A DNA stretch of 64,000 nt from positions 434,001 to 498,000 of the forward strand of contig JANEZZ010001497.1 in assembly GCA_026122225.1 (NCBI GenBank). The letters are read 5' to 3'. How positions within the stretch are numbered: position 1 is the stretch's first letter; each line of letters opens with the position of its first letter. The stretch comes from Heloderma charlesbogerti (taxonomy: Eukaryota > Chordata > Lepidosauria > Squamata > Helodermatidae). A program made the translations under genes and the position numbers. Below, piece after piece: positions 35,985-46,349 of the stretch. The notes under the pieces are model-generated. The model searched no databases and had not been told where the DNA came from. It saw only the letters and a program-made list of their open reading frames with translations.

Positions 35985-36720
35985 GGCTTTAATCAGCTTG
36001 GAAATGTACGGACTTTGACCACAGATTGCTCCAGATCCTCTATTGACCACTCCCAACGAAATCCCAGTGATTTCATATACATATTAAACAACACTGGGGA
36101 TAAGATGGTACCCTGTGGAACAGCTCAAGTGCTAGCAGTGGGGGGAGGAATAGTCACTTTTATTCTCTGAAATCAACCCTGTAGGTAGGACTAGAACCAC
36201 TGTAACACAGTGCCTCCAGTGTTCAGCCCACAGAGCCGTTCCTGGGGGAGACCATGGTCAATGGTATCAAAAGCTGATGAGGGATAAATCAGAATTCACA
36301 GGGTCACACTCCCCCCATTCTCTCTCAGTTTCAAGGCTGATTTGGAAGTCTCTGATTCTGAGGCATTTTGAGGGAAGCAAAACATTGTCAGGGAGGTTCC
36401 ACATGTCCAAAGGCAAAGTCCTTGCTGGTTTATCATTGTCAGAAAAAATGAGAAATCAGAGTTTGCACCTTTACCAACTTGCCCGCACTCCAAAGTGATC
36501 AGCCAAGGTCCATCTTGTTTGCCAGCCTTTCAGAACAATCTGATTGGTGGGCGCTAGGGATAGTTCTATTTTCGGTGGTGGCACCATGCTTATGTGACTC
36601 ATTACCAGTTGGAGTACACCAGGTCCCATCTTTGAAGTCCTTCGGAATAGTCCTAAAGATGGTCTTATTCTCAGGGGCCTTCTCTTAAGGGTTTTATGGG
36701 ACTGCTTGATGGAAATTCTT
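35985..36720 (+). mobile_element. L2-type LINE fragments
   Basis: AACACTGGGGATAAGATGG and GGGAGACCATGGTCAATGG belong to an L2 3' UTR-like module. 36440-36700 resembles the decayed ORF2 C-terminus (SIFGGGTML.LITSW). Lies in intron 1 of the defensin gene. Confidence 0.4.
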
Positions 36721-36756
36721 TTAGGGCATGACCATATCAGGTTGCTGCCTGCTAGG

Positions 36757-37108
36757 AAGGGATGGCGGAGAATTCCGCCACGGATCCAGTGAGGCCGGAT
36801 TGTTTAGAATCCGGCCCCCTGGAATCTGTGGCGGAATGGCCTCTCGCTCCCTGCCCCCCTGTGGAATTCCCCCGGGACAGCACTTGCCTGGGGCGGATGC
36901 GACGGAGGCTGGTCTCCTGGCCGGCCGCAGCAGGGCTGCTGCCGCCGCCTTTGCTGTCCTTGGACTGTGATAGGCTACGTAAGAATTTGCGTAGCCTATC
37001 ACGGCCATGGTCGAGGATTCTGGGGGGGAGGACCGGATCGCCTCCCCCCCTGTCGAGGATTCCGGGGGGAGGGACGGAGCAAAGGTAAGTGAGTTTCGTA
37101 CATCCCTA
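36757..37108. mobile_element. Foldback hAT element, copy C
   Basis: Ends AAGGGATGG and TACATCCCTA, with an exact 8-bp duplication CTGCTAGG at 36749-36756 and 37109-37116. Interior hairpin GTGATAGGCTACGTAAGAAT/TTGCGTAGCCTATCAC near 36967-37002, and repeated GAGGATTC.GGGGG. Sits in intron 1 of the defensin gene, 670 bases before the signal exon. Confidence 0.8.
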
Positions 37109-37116
37109 CTGCTAGG

Positions 37117-37770
37117 TGGAAGCCTCAGATGTCGGAGGCTTCCAAGATACTTACGCCCTGCTGGGCTGCTGCCAACAGGATGGAAAAGTGATGGGTGCAA
37201 TTTTCACCTCTCCATCCTCCTTTTCATATTTTTCCACTAGATGGGCCTCTGAGACTATCTAGTGGAATCACGATGGTGGGGACAGGCCTGGGGATGGAAA
37301 GACATAGGATACAGTGGGTCCTCACCTCTCCTCTTCCCTCCCCTCACTGCCCACTGAAACACCCTCTTTTTCCTCCTGTACTCGTCCAGGGTCATGGTGC
37401 TGACTTCTGAAGAGGAGCCAGTGTAGAGTCTTCTGTGGTGGCTAGGAGGGGGTGGGGGTGAAGATCTAAGTGGGGATTTTCACCTCCAAGGTCATATCTC
37501 TGTCTACAGCCTTAGAGTTGAAGTATCCTGTGACCCCCCCAGACAACGTCTAGGGCCTAGAGGATTGCGCCCTTCATGCATGACTGATTTTATCTTCATA
37601 TTTGGTTTTAGTCCTATCCTCTGGCTTATATTAATGATTAAGTTGTATATTATAGCTGGTTTATTAATTATGTAGGCTGGTGTTGCGAGGGCTTGTTTGT
37701 CCTAGAGGTGGCCTAGAAGCACCCTTAACTAAAAATAAATAAATAGTGAGTTAAGTCTGTTGTTACCATC
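37117..37770. other. Intron 1 tail, unassigned
   Basis: No repeat or exon recognised before the acceptor at 37780. Confidence 0.4.
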
Positions 37771-37780
37771 TCTCTTTTAG

Positions 37781-37863
37781 TAGCTCTGAGATACAACTTA
37801 CTGCCATGAAGATCGTGTCTCCTCTTCCTCTGGTTCTTTTGTTATCACTTCTGGTCATTCCAG
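37781..37863 (+). CDS. Beta-defensin exon with 5' leader end and signal peptide
   Basis: The acceptor CTCTCTTTTAG is followed by 25 leader bases and the start codon at 37806. The reading frame gives MKIVSPLPLVLLLSLLVIP and one base of the next codon, ending at donor CCAG/GTAAGC. Its 58 coding bases match in length and phase the signal exons at 27950 and 62861. No other start codon is in frame upstream within the exon. The segment is a classic signal peptide: a Lys near the N-terminus, then a leucine-rich core. Confidence 0.9.
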
Positions 37864-40800
37864 GTAAGCTGCATTCAAGGACCAATCTAAGCGGAAACGC
37901 TTTGGGAAGTGATCTGGGCCAAATCCTCATTTTCACGGAAACGGATTAGCTCTTTTCACGGCACACACACTGCTGTATTCCTGTTCTCCACTTTTGCGGA
38001 GCAAATGGGAACTGAAGCTGTAGTAGCTGTGTTGGGGTGGGCGAGTAGAAATGAACGTCATCAATTGCATAGGCGTGGGGCAGCCCATGAGCTCAGGTTT
38101 GCTCTCCCTCTCTTCCCCCCTCATGTGTTCAACAAGTTGCAATGGAGGACTTGCTTACAAGCAGATGCTCATGATAAACCCCACATACCCCATATACACA
38201 CCCATTTATCAGGCAGGAAGCTGCTGCCATCCAGAGACTGAGCAGAATGAGCAGGAGTGCAAGAGGTGCTGAGAGCAGAGAGCTTGGAGCTGGGGAGGAG
38301 GGAGAGCAATGAGTACATAGTCTTTGATGTATATTAACTGCCCAATCAACCAGCTCCCCCCCTCCCAACACGGGCTCAGTGAAGTGCTTCTGAGTAAACA
38401 TTCATGAAAATCGTCTGCCCTGGCATCCACCCTTTCTTAGCTATGCCGGTTTGAATCAACAGGCATCCACCCTTTCTTAGCTATGTTGCGTCGAATCAAC
38501 AGGCATCCACCCTTTCTTAACTCCTTTGTTGTTGTGCAGTTTCCAAGCTGCAGGGCTGCTCCTACTCAGCAAAGTGGAATTGCAGGCAATGAGTTACTTC
38601 CTGGTGGACATGTTTACCCCTGTGCTTTCCCCATGCCCCACCCCACATAACTTTCCCTTCTGCCAATCAGCAATGCTTCCACCAGCCCATGCTGAAGCCA
38701 GCTGAGGTCGCACAGACTTCCACACTGCACTGAAGTTGCTGAGACAGGAAAATCCAACACAAAATGAGTTTGAAAAAACCCCAGATTTAGGGCAACAAAT
38801 GCCAGGCTAGCTAAAGGGAGCGGCGTGTGTCACCTGACACGATCGACTTGGGGGTGGAGTAGAACTGGAGTAAAAGCCCCATGCAGATGGGCCTCAAGTT
38901 AATTTACACTGGCTTTTATTGATTCATTTCAATTTAGGGCATTTATGATGATGATCATATACTATATTTTTAGGAGCAGTTGATCAATGAAGCATTTCTA
39001 TGTTTGCTTACTTGTTTCTAAAGTTTATCTCATCAGGGAGGTGGCACAGGAGGGTGGTTATGTGGGAGGTTATTGGTATCATATTTAAATTAATCAGTAG
39101 GTACGTTTATTTTACAAGAATTGTTTGAATATTGCATCTGAAGCTTATTTTTTTGTAAACGTCCATTAGTGGTGCCAATAGGGTCATGCTGGTGGGGGGG
39201 CATTAGGGGCCCTGCAGCCCCCCCATGAGAATAGCAGATGGTGTGTGTGTGTGTGGGGGGGGTGGCATTGCAGCAGCAAACAGGCTTGGCATCTGCACCT
39301 GGCATGGGAATACTGGAGCTAGTACTGGTCAAGAAAATCATTTTTTCAGTGGTCAGGCTCTTGGTAAATGAAGATGATGGATATGACTTGTGTTGCACTG
39401 TGCAGCACACCCAATGTCTTAAAAAATAATAATAATAAGGAGGAAAGGAAATTGCTGCCTGATAAGTCTGTGGGGTAGTGGTGTAAATGACCACAGGGGA
39501 GGGGGCTTGTAAATCTTTGACTTTGTGAAGATGGTGGGTGCAACCAGACCTTTTCTGCACAATGTGCTTGACCTCTGAAAACAAGGAGAAGGAGAAGGAA
39601 GGAAGGAAGGAAGGAAGGAAGGAAGGAAAGACATACATAAATACATACAGACAGACAGACGAGCAGAGCAGAGCAGCAGAGGAATGCAGAGTCAGACAAG
39701 CCAGGGTGAGGGTGAGAGAAAAAATGGGGTGGCACAGAGAGAGGTGTCAGAATGGCCAGGGCAGCATGGAGATCTCCTGGAAGGAATTTCAGCAAGGGTT
39801 TCCTCACCCCCTGGGAGGGCATGCTGACTTGCATAAAATAAAACAAACAAAATAAAACAAAACAAAACAGAAAGCAGAACAATTAGTTCCACCTCAAAAA
39901 GAAGGCCAGGTAATTCAGAGCGCCAAAATCCAGGGAGAATTTTCAGTTCTGACTAATTCTTTCTTTCTGCAGGGTTGATGCACATGGAAATTAGTTTTCG
40001 AGAACAGTGTCACTGGGCTGAAGGCAAATGCCAGGCGTACCGATGTGCAAAGAATTGGACAGAAATTGGAAAATGTTCTAGAGTTGTGCCTTGTTGTGCT
40101 AATAAGTAAGTTCAAACACACAGAAGTCTAATTATCCATGTTTTCTGTAAAAGAGAGAGGAGGGAAGAGATGATGATGGTGATGTGCAGTGGCTAAAGTG
40201 TCAGGACACTGAGAACTGGGAAATGCACATTCAAATCTCACCATAGCCATGACTTGAAGGTCCAACTAGATGTCACCAGGGATGGATAAATCTGTCTGTT
40301 TGGATTTCTCTCATTTTCCCATTCTTAAGTTCACTTTATCTAGAACTTTGAGAATTTCTCCAGCCTTCTTTTTGTAACTTTGCATAAACATTCATAAGCA
40401 TTTTTGTGCACATTTCTCCTAAGACACATATTTTATATGCATTTTTGCCTAATATACCATTTTTTGCAAGCAAATGTTCTAATGTATTGCATTTTTGAAC
40501 ATTGTTTTCCCCAATATACACATGATGGATATGTTTTTTGATTGGAGAACTCCATTGCAAAAGTCAGAGACGTGTGAATTTTGAAGTATAACTGAGTTTC
40601 AGTTCCCATAGTGGTTCAAAAGTGCAAAACTAGGTAAGTTCACAATAAAATGCAAATTGAATGAATTGCTCCCTCATCCCTCGATGTTACACTACATCTG
40701 TGGCTGCATATGAGAACAATCACCACATGTCTAGTTTCCCCATCTACATGGTGTAAGGTTTAATATCACCTACAATGGGATGGTGTGGGTGTCCATCTGG

Positions 40801-43774
40801 GGCTCGAAGTGCAGCAAGAAATCACTGGCTCGGCCCTCTGGATGCAGTCAGCAGACCTGCGGTGCTTGCCCGACTCGGTGCGTGCTGAGTCGGGCAAGCG
40901 CGGGACTGCCTGCGCCCTCGCCAAGCCTCCATTTTGTGAAAGAATGGCAGCTCATTTTCCCCCATAAATGTAATGTTGCATAAATGATGGCCATGAAGGG
41001 GCCATTTATGCAACAGTACAGGTGTAAAAGATAAAAGAAAGAGCACAACACATCTCAGCCACCTCCTTACAGTAAGGTAAACACTGAAGCCCTGCACCCT
41101 GAGAAATGTCTCCAAAATTCTCAACGTCCCAATGAAAGAGGCAGAAAAACAAGTGCCTACTTTACAGGGAAATGAGGTTGAGAAAAGGCAGGTGGGGTTT
41201 CTGCACAGCACTATTTTTGCATAAGGCCTGCATCACACATTTCAGACAAGTGTGAAAACGGAACGATAATTGCCTTCTACATTAGTTCAGGAAGTGCAAA
41301 TTAGGTCAGCTTGTATTAAAATGGGAGCCAAAATAATTTAGCTTCCATTCCTGCTCTAAGCTGAAATACAGGAGGAGTGGAATGCTGCACAGAGTGAACC
41401 CACAGAAAAATAAAGGGGCTAAACATGGGAGCTCACTGTAACTGAACATGCCAAGAAAACATGGCATGTTTTGTTGCCATCAAATGATGTAGGTTTAGGG
41501 ATGGATGGACTCACCTCTGTCTGTGCTGTGTGCCGCTTGCCGAACTCTTGCCAGATGCCTGCCCCGGTCTGCCATGCCACGCAAGCTGCCTCACGGTTCA
41601 TGGGTGGCCCATGAATGGTGTGCGGCCACCCACTCCCTCACCGAGCCACCATTTCGAGAAAAAATGGCAGCTCATTTCCCCCCGTAAACATAATGTTGCA
41701 TAAATGGCGGCTGTAAAGGGGCCATTTATGCAACATTGCAGGCATGAATGGGCCATTTCCCCCTCTTCTGCCCTTGGACCTCTCTGGCTGCTTGAGCTTC
41801 TTAGAAAGCCCCTGAGAGGACTTAATCAGGACTTCCTCCCTTGGGGCTTTCCAGTGCTGCTGCCTGCTGAATGCCTGAAAGCCAAGCGAGGAGGGGTTGT
41901 TATTCTTATTTTTCTTCTTGTTGTTGTTAGAAGGAGGTGGCCAGGAAAAAACAGAAGGAAATGGTAAAACACACACACACCTCAGCCACCTCCTTGCAGT
42001 AAGGTAAGCACTGAAGCCATGCACCCCAGCAAATTTCTCTGAAATTCTCATCCCTTCACACAATTTTTGGGTGCAATTTCTCCCTGCCCATGGTAAAAAC
42101 AACAACAGAAATAAGATTGAAAAATTCAGCACAGTGCTAATCCCAAATGCATACACTGGGGAAAATTGCACACAAAACTTGAATACATTAGTAGAAACGC
42201 ATATACATTTCTCCTGATGCTGAAGTCCCCAGCATGGTGCCCATGAGCACAAATGTGCTCACCAGTGACTCCATGGCACCCACCAAGCTTCTGGCCCTGC
42301 CTGATTTTTTATATATTTTTTAATCAGGAAGACTGTCATACTGCTAAGCAGTTTCAGAATACTAGGTGCGATGGTCTTTGTGCTATGCACTTCAATATTT
42401 TGAGTTTTTAATGGGAACTGCTGATAACTTTTTTTAATTTTTTGGCAGAATTGAATGAAATACACAGGGATAGTCAATCCTTCTGTGGGGGTCAAAATCT
42501 AAAGGCTGCTCTTGCACAAAAATTCATACATATTTTTTCCAAATGTGAAAATGAATTGTTCACATTTTGAAATGTACACATTCTTCTCCCCATTGAGTAA
42601 GTGTATTTGTGTACATTTTAAAAAAGTTCTCATTTTTTCATGCACATTTTTCAAATGTATCCATTCTTAGGGATGGGCAACCTCTGCCCTGCACCCGCCC
42701 TGAGTGCCATGTGCCAGACCCCCATTGCTTACCCAATGCTGTTCAGAGTGCTGGGTGAGCCACCAGACGATCCACGGGCACCCAACAAGCGGCACATGTC
42801 TCATCTTCCTATGAGCTGCCATATAAAAAACATGGGTAATCTACTTACATAAATCATGATTTCCACAAAATGTCAGCCATAAATAGTGCCATTTATGCAA
42901 CATTTCAGGTGTAAGTGATCTAAATGTTGTCGTTTATGGCTGCCATTTTCTGGAAATTACAATTTACGTAACTAGTTGAGCTGCAATTTTTACGCAAAGT
43001 GGCACTTGTGGATAAGCAAGGATCCCCACGCATGCCCAATTTGGCATGTGCTGAGTTGGGCAAGCACAGGGGTCTGTGGACTGAAGTCCAGGGGGTTGAG
43101 CTGGCAAGAAACCGCCAAGCTCGAGCCCCAGCTGGTTATCCTCTGACATCCTCTGTTGAACCCATCTTTCTTGGTCCACAAATCACACTGCAAGCTCAGA
43201 AATGTATGGACTTTGACTTCAGATTGCATCTGAGTCTGTGTTCTATCAGGACGGTGTGAGCTGGGTGAAATCCTAATAAAAAATGAGCAGAAACAGTGGA
43301 GACCGGTGGCTCTGATGTCAGTGGGGCAGTGAATCTGCTCTGGGTTTCAGTCAGAACTTTCCATAGCTCCTTTAGAGTTCTGACTGGTTCTGACTGAAAC
43401 CTGGAGTGGATTCACACACTCCCCCCCCCACATGCACACACACTGACATCAGAGCCACCAGCCTCCGCTGAACTGAACTTGTACATTCCGAATTGCAAAC
43501 AACCCAGATGTCTACCATTAGATCCCTTTCTACCTTCTGCCCACTCCTGTCTTAGAGTATATAGATGCTGCATGCCCAGTTGCCTACTATATAAGAAAAA
43601 GGGCCTATATTTTATTTTCCCTGGGAAAGATTTCAACCACAGATGATCAATGGACTAGAATGTGCTTTTAATTCACCTCTCCAGCATTACTGACATCAGT
43701 CATTTTGGTTTCTATGTTCTCTCTTCAACAGATCCTGGTTCCTCCCCCCTGAAAGAAAAAAACGGCATGGCTAA
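37806..43774 (+). CDS. Beta-defensin gene, complete, three coding exons
   Basis: This is a secreted cationic antimicrobial peptide of innate immunity, acting outside the cell or in granules on microbial membranes. Joining 37806-37863, 39973-40105 and 43732-43774 gives 77 residues. Residues 1-19/20 are a hydrophobic signal peptide. The six cysteines lie at 32, 39, 44, 54, 60 and 61, so the spacing is C-x6-C-x4-C-x9-C-x5-CC, the beta-defensin pattern with one residue fewer than usual before CC. The conserved Gly two residues before the fourth Cys is present (IGKC). Introns are phase 1 after the signal peptide and phase 2 after the CC motif, with GT/AG borders at every junction. The tail exon adds a basic C-terminus (ERKKRHG). 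I count a net charge of about +6 outside the signal peptide, or +3 without the tail. N-glycosylation sequons are present at Asn47 and Asn63. Family assignment is firm; the member name is not assignable. Confidence 0.9.
38422..38520. repeat. 40-bp tandem repeat
   Basis: Two full units and one partial unit of GGCATCCACCCTTTCTTAGC plus 20 bases, starting at 38422, 38462 and 38502. Lies in intron 2 of the defensin gene, between the signal and six-cysteine exons. Confidence 0.85.
38521..39237. other. Intron sequence, unassigned
   Basis: No coding or repeat family recognised. Confidence 0.35.
39598..39662. repeat. (GGAA)n and (ACAT/ACAG)n microsatellites
   Basis: About seven GGAA units at 39598-39627, then ACATACATAAATACATACAG and ACAG units to 39660. 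A (TG)n run lies at 39239-39255. Confidence 0.85.
39973..40109 (+). CDS. Beta-defensin mature-peptide exon (six cysteines)
   Basis: The acceptor TTCTTTCTGCAG ends at 39972. The exon encodes the whole six-cysteine core, from the short propiece through the CC doublet. The 3' border is ambiguous by design or chance. A strong donor, AA/GTAAGT, lies at 40105/40106, and the same bases contain an in-frame TAA (40107-40109) if splicing does not occur. Splicing gives the 77-residue product and read-through gives a 64-residue product ending ANK. Both keep all six cysteines. The spliced form is preferred because the downstream acceptor, frame, stop and polyadenylation signals are all in place. Confidence 0.9.
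40277..40682. mobile_element. hAT-type element inside the defensin gene
   Basis: Terminus CAGGGATGGATAAATC on the left and TCATCCCTC on the right. Flanks GATGTCAC (40269-40276) and GATGTTAC (40683-40690) are an 8-bp duplication with one change. AT-rich interior with GCATTTTT motifs. Lies in the intron between the six-cysteine exon and the tail exon. Confidence 0.65.
40775..41230. mobile_element. Foldback hAT-like element
   Basis: Starts AATGGGATGGTGTGGGTGTC. Contains a TAATGTTGCATAAATG...CCATTTATGCAACA hairpin at 40971-41015. Same family as 41496 and 42668. Lies in the last defensin intron. Ends approximate. Confidence 0.5.
41496..42200. mobile_element. Foldback hAT-like element
   Basis: Starts TAGGGATGGATGGACTC. 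Hairpin TGTTGCATAAATGGC/GCCATTTATGCAACA at 41693-41735, then CAGCCACCTCCTTGCAGTAA as in 41045. The right end is approximate. No transposase. Confidence 0.5.
42668..43340. mobile_element. Foldback hAT-like element
   Basis: Starts TAGGGATGGGCAACCTC. Contains an inverted pair around CATTTATGCAACA and a longer one between 42850 and 42965 (ATTTCCACAAAATG.CAGCC and GGCTGCCATTTTCTGGAAAT). Lies in the last defensin intron. Confidence 0.45.
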
Positions 43775-44320
43775 CAAGATTCACTAGAGAATGGTTACAT
43801 TGTTGTAACCCATCCCACTACCACCACCATCACATCCACCAAATATGACACTGGGGAAGAGATACATGAACCCAATCACTTCAGCAGTTCAGCTCTCCTT
43901 ATTGCTCAAGGTTTCCTTCTTTCCTTGTTGCATGATTACATACAAGAGTTTTCTTGAATTAAATCCATGCTGCCGAATCCTATGCATGTTCATTCATGAG
44001 TAAGTCCCAATGTGAACTAATTACTCTCAAGCAGCCAAGTATAGAATTGCAAACTTTGGCCATGTCATTCTTTTTGTGTCCTGCACAATCAAGTTGCATA
44101 CAGAGACCCAGTGTAGAACTTTTAAAACTTTAGCATTCTACACATACCAGCTTAGCTCTCTTGCTAAGTTTCTGTATATTGTGCCAATAAACTGTAGCTA
44201 CCATGCTGAGAAAGCTGTTTTTCATTGCTCTGTATTCTTTGAACTAGCACATAGTACCCTTTCTCTCTACAACAGCATTGTGTGCATTTGTTTCAATAAA
44301 ACCATTAAATACAACTGATT
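43732..44320 (+). CDS. Beta-defensin tail exon and 3' UTR
   Basis: The acceptor TCTCTTCAACAG ends at 43731. In the phase left by the previous exon, 43732-43774 encodes SWFLPPERKKRHG after a shared Lys codon, then TAA. The tail carries a dibasic run (RKKR) that fits a furin-type site; cleavage there is only a possibility. The rest is a 3' UTR of about 540 bases with AATAAA at 44186-44191 and 44295-44300 and a GT-rich stretch after the second. The exact cleavage point is estimated. Confidence 0.8.
44186..44191 (+). terminator. Proximal polyadenylation signal of the beta-defensin gene
   Basis: AATAAA in the 3' UTR of the tail exon, about 410 bases after the stop codon. A second AATAAA follows 109 bases later. 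Confidence 0.55.
44295..44300 (+). terminator. Distal polyadenylation signal of the beta-defensin gene
   Basis: AATAAA, followed some 30 bases on by a GT-rich stretch (TTATGTGTTTTTGG) that fits a downstream element. It lies about 65 bases before the mariner-like insertion at 44365, so it is the last natural end of the gene. Confidence 0.6.
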
Positions 44321-44364
44321 ATGTGTTTTTGGCTCAGCAGCCATGCTGCTCGGTCCTTATAATA

Positions 44365-45347
44365 CAGGGTGTTTCAAAATGATGGACCCAATTTCAAAGC
44401 AGTATATTTCAAGATGGCAACATGTTACAATTACACCAAAACTTACTAATGGTTTAATGAGTTATCAAGTTTTACTAACCATTTTATAAATGCTCTATGT
44501 GCCCTCCACCTGCTGTACGGACAATATCGAGGCGATAGTTGAATTCGTCCCAAATGCCTCTCAAAACATCTTCTTCCACTACCGTGATTCTGTTTTTGAG
44601 GACATCCAGATTAGTCACTAATGGTGGCACAAAAACACGTTCTTTGACAAATCCCCACAAGAAAAAGTCACAAGGTGTAATGTCTGGAGATCTTGGGGGC
44701 CAAGAGTGTAGTGCCACGTTCTTGGGGTCCTGTGTGGCCTCTCCAACGTTGAGGCAGTGTGTCATTTAGAAAACGTCGAACCTGCAGGTGCCAATGTGGC
44801 AGTGCTCCATCGTACTGAAAAATGAAGTCATCGGAATCTTCATCAAGTTGTGGAAAGAGCCAGTTCTGCAGCATTTCGAGATATGTTTGCCCCATAACTG
44901 TGTTTCCCTCGAAAAAGAAAAGGCCATAAACCGTTTTTTGAGAAACGGCACGAAACACGTTTACTTTCATTTTCCTCTGAAGTGCGTGGTTGCCCTGTGC
45001 TCTTCCCCTTACATAAACAGCCTGTTTCCTCAAATTGTTGGTACCAACTACGAATGCTCTTTGGCATTGGCAGATGAATGCCAAAATGCTGTTTAAACGC
45101 ACGGTGCACCGCAATTGCGGATTCAGTCTTGCTGAACTGCAGAACGCAAAACGCCTTGTGTTGCGGGGTTGCCATCTTGCGAATGACTGAGGCTGGAGGC
45201 TGTTTGTGTGCTGAGAGAGGCAACGAGCGGTAATCATTTGAAACTCTATGCCCCACCCTTTCAAGTGGTAAGAGTTTCATTCATGGGCGGTTCGTGGTTG
45301 CAGAGATATAGCGATTTCAAATCGGCCCATCTTTTTGAAACACCCTG
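44365..45347 (-). mobile_element. Mariner-like DNA transposon with DUF4817-type transposase remnant
   Basis: Terminal inverted repeats CAGGGTGTTTCAAAA at 44365 and its complement ending 45347; about 27 of the first 34 bases pair. TA precedes the left end and TT follows the right, a decayed TA duplication. The - strand encodes a broken transposase. Total length 983 bp is shorter than a full element, because of internal deletion. It lies just after the defensin polyadenylation site. Confidence 0.75.
44484..45175 (-). pseudogene. Mariner-type transposase remnant (HTH plus partial DDE domain)
   Basis: From ATG at 45175: MATPQHKAFCVLQFSKTESA, then HFGIHLPMPKSIRSWYQQFEETGCLCKGKSTGQPR, the helix-turn-helix DUF4817-like N-terminus. 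After a deletion and frame changes come VNVFRAVSQKTVYGLFFFEG, IFQYDGALPHWHLQVRRFLN (second catalytic Asp of the DDE domain) and PPRSPDITPCDFFLWGFVKE (third Asp). The final frame runs 44765-44484. At least two frameshifts separate these pieces and the first catalytic Asp region is missing, so it cannot be active. Such proteins are best known from arthropods; that comparison is from memory, not from a search. Confidence 0.75.
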
Positions 45348-45513
45348 TTCATGGTTAACCACAGAAGAGAAGTTGCCTGTGAGGTCGAACTCTTCTGAAA
45401 TGGGCTGTGTATTAAATGTTTCTGTCCTTGATAGTGGTGTGCACTGCCCCCCCCCGCTTGAACTTGGACCCCAATTTAGTGCTTGAGAAGTGGACGAAAG
45501 GGGTGGACGAAAG
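45348..45513. other. Short unassigned stretch with a tandem GTGGACGAAAG motif
   Basis: GTGGACGAAAG appears at 45490, 45503 and just inside the next element at 45519. Confidence 0.5.
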
Positions 45514-46343
45514 TAGGGGTGGACGAAAGTCACTTACCTTTCATCGAAGCTTGTTTGCGGTGGGGGGGAGGCGCTTCGCTGCTCCCCCCACGAAGTTCAG
45601 GCCGGGGGAGGAGGCTTCCCGCCTCGCCCGGCTGCGAACTTGAAAGTTTAAAAAACAAAACAAAAATGCCCCCGTGATAGGCTACGTGACGATTAACGTA
45701 GCCTATCACGGCTAGATCTGCAAAGTCAGCTGTGATAGGCTACGTGATAGGCTACGTTAATCGTCACGTAGCCTATCACGGGTGACTTTAAAAAAAAAAA
45801 AAAAAGCGCGTACGCTAATGGCGGCCCCCATAGGGAGCCGCCATTTGCGTTCCTTATTTGGTTGCTGTAGTCTACGTAAATCTTTACGTAGACTACGGCG
45901 ACCAAATAAGGAACGGGAATGGCGGCTCCCTATGGGGGCCGCCATTATCCGTACACGCTTTTTTTTTTTTTTTTAAAGTCACCCATGATAGGCTACGTGA
46001 CGATTTACGTAGCCTATCACGGCTGACTTTGCAGATCTAGCCGTGATAGGCTACGTTAATCGTCACGTAGCCTATCACGGGGGTGTTTTTTTTTCTTTTA
46101 TTGGAATGGCGGCGGCGGCAGCCAGTTGAAAGACCAGCTGCTGCTCCCGCCCCTCACGAACACCTGCCGAACCGCCGGCCGGACCCGCTGCTGGGAGGGA
46201 CATTCAGCGAAGGTAAGTCCCGTCCCGGAGGGGGGGGGGTGCGGGGGGGTGCGGAGGATTTCTCCCCGAAACTTGTTCGGGGGGCCAAACACGTTGGCAC
46301 TCGGCCCCCCGAAGTTTCGGGGAGAAATTCTCCGCCATCCCTA
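45514..46343. mobile_element. Foldback hAT element, copy D (inverted relative of copy A)
   Basis: TAGGGGTGGACGAAAGTCAC to CTCCGCCATCCCTA. The central palindrome, about 45667-46082, matches copy A's core, with the same sub-hairpins and the same GC-rich flanks in reversed order. The expected 8-bp duplication is not seen (GACGAAAG against ACTAGTAG). Confidence 0.75.
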
Positions 46344-46349
46344 ACTAGT

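Noticed and set aside
38422..38520. CRISPR-like repeat
   Set aside because: The units are directly adjacent, without spacers, and the genome is vertebrate.
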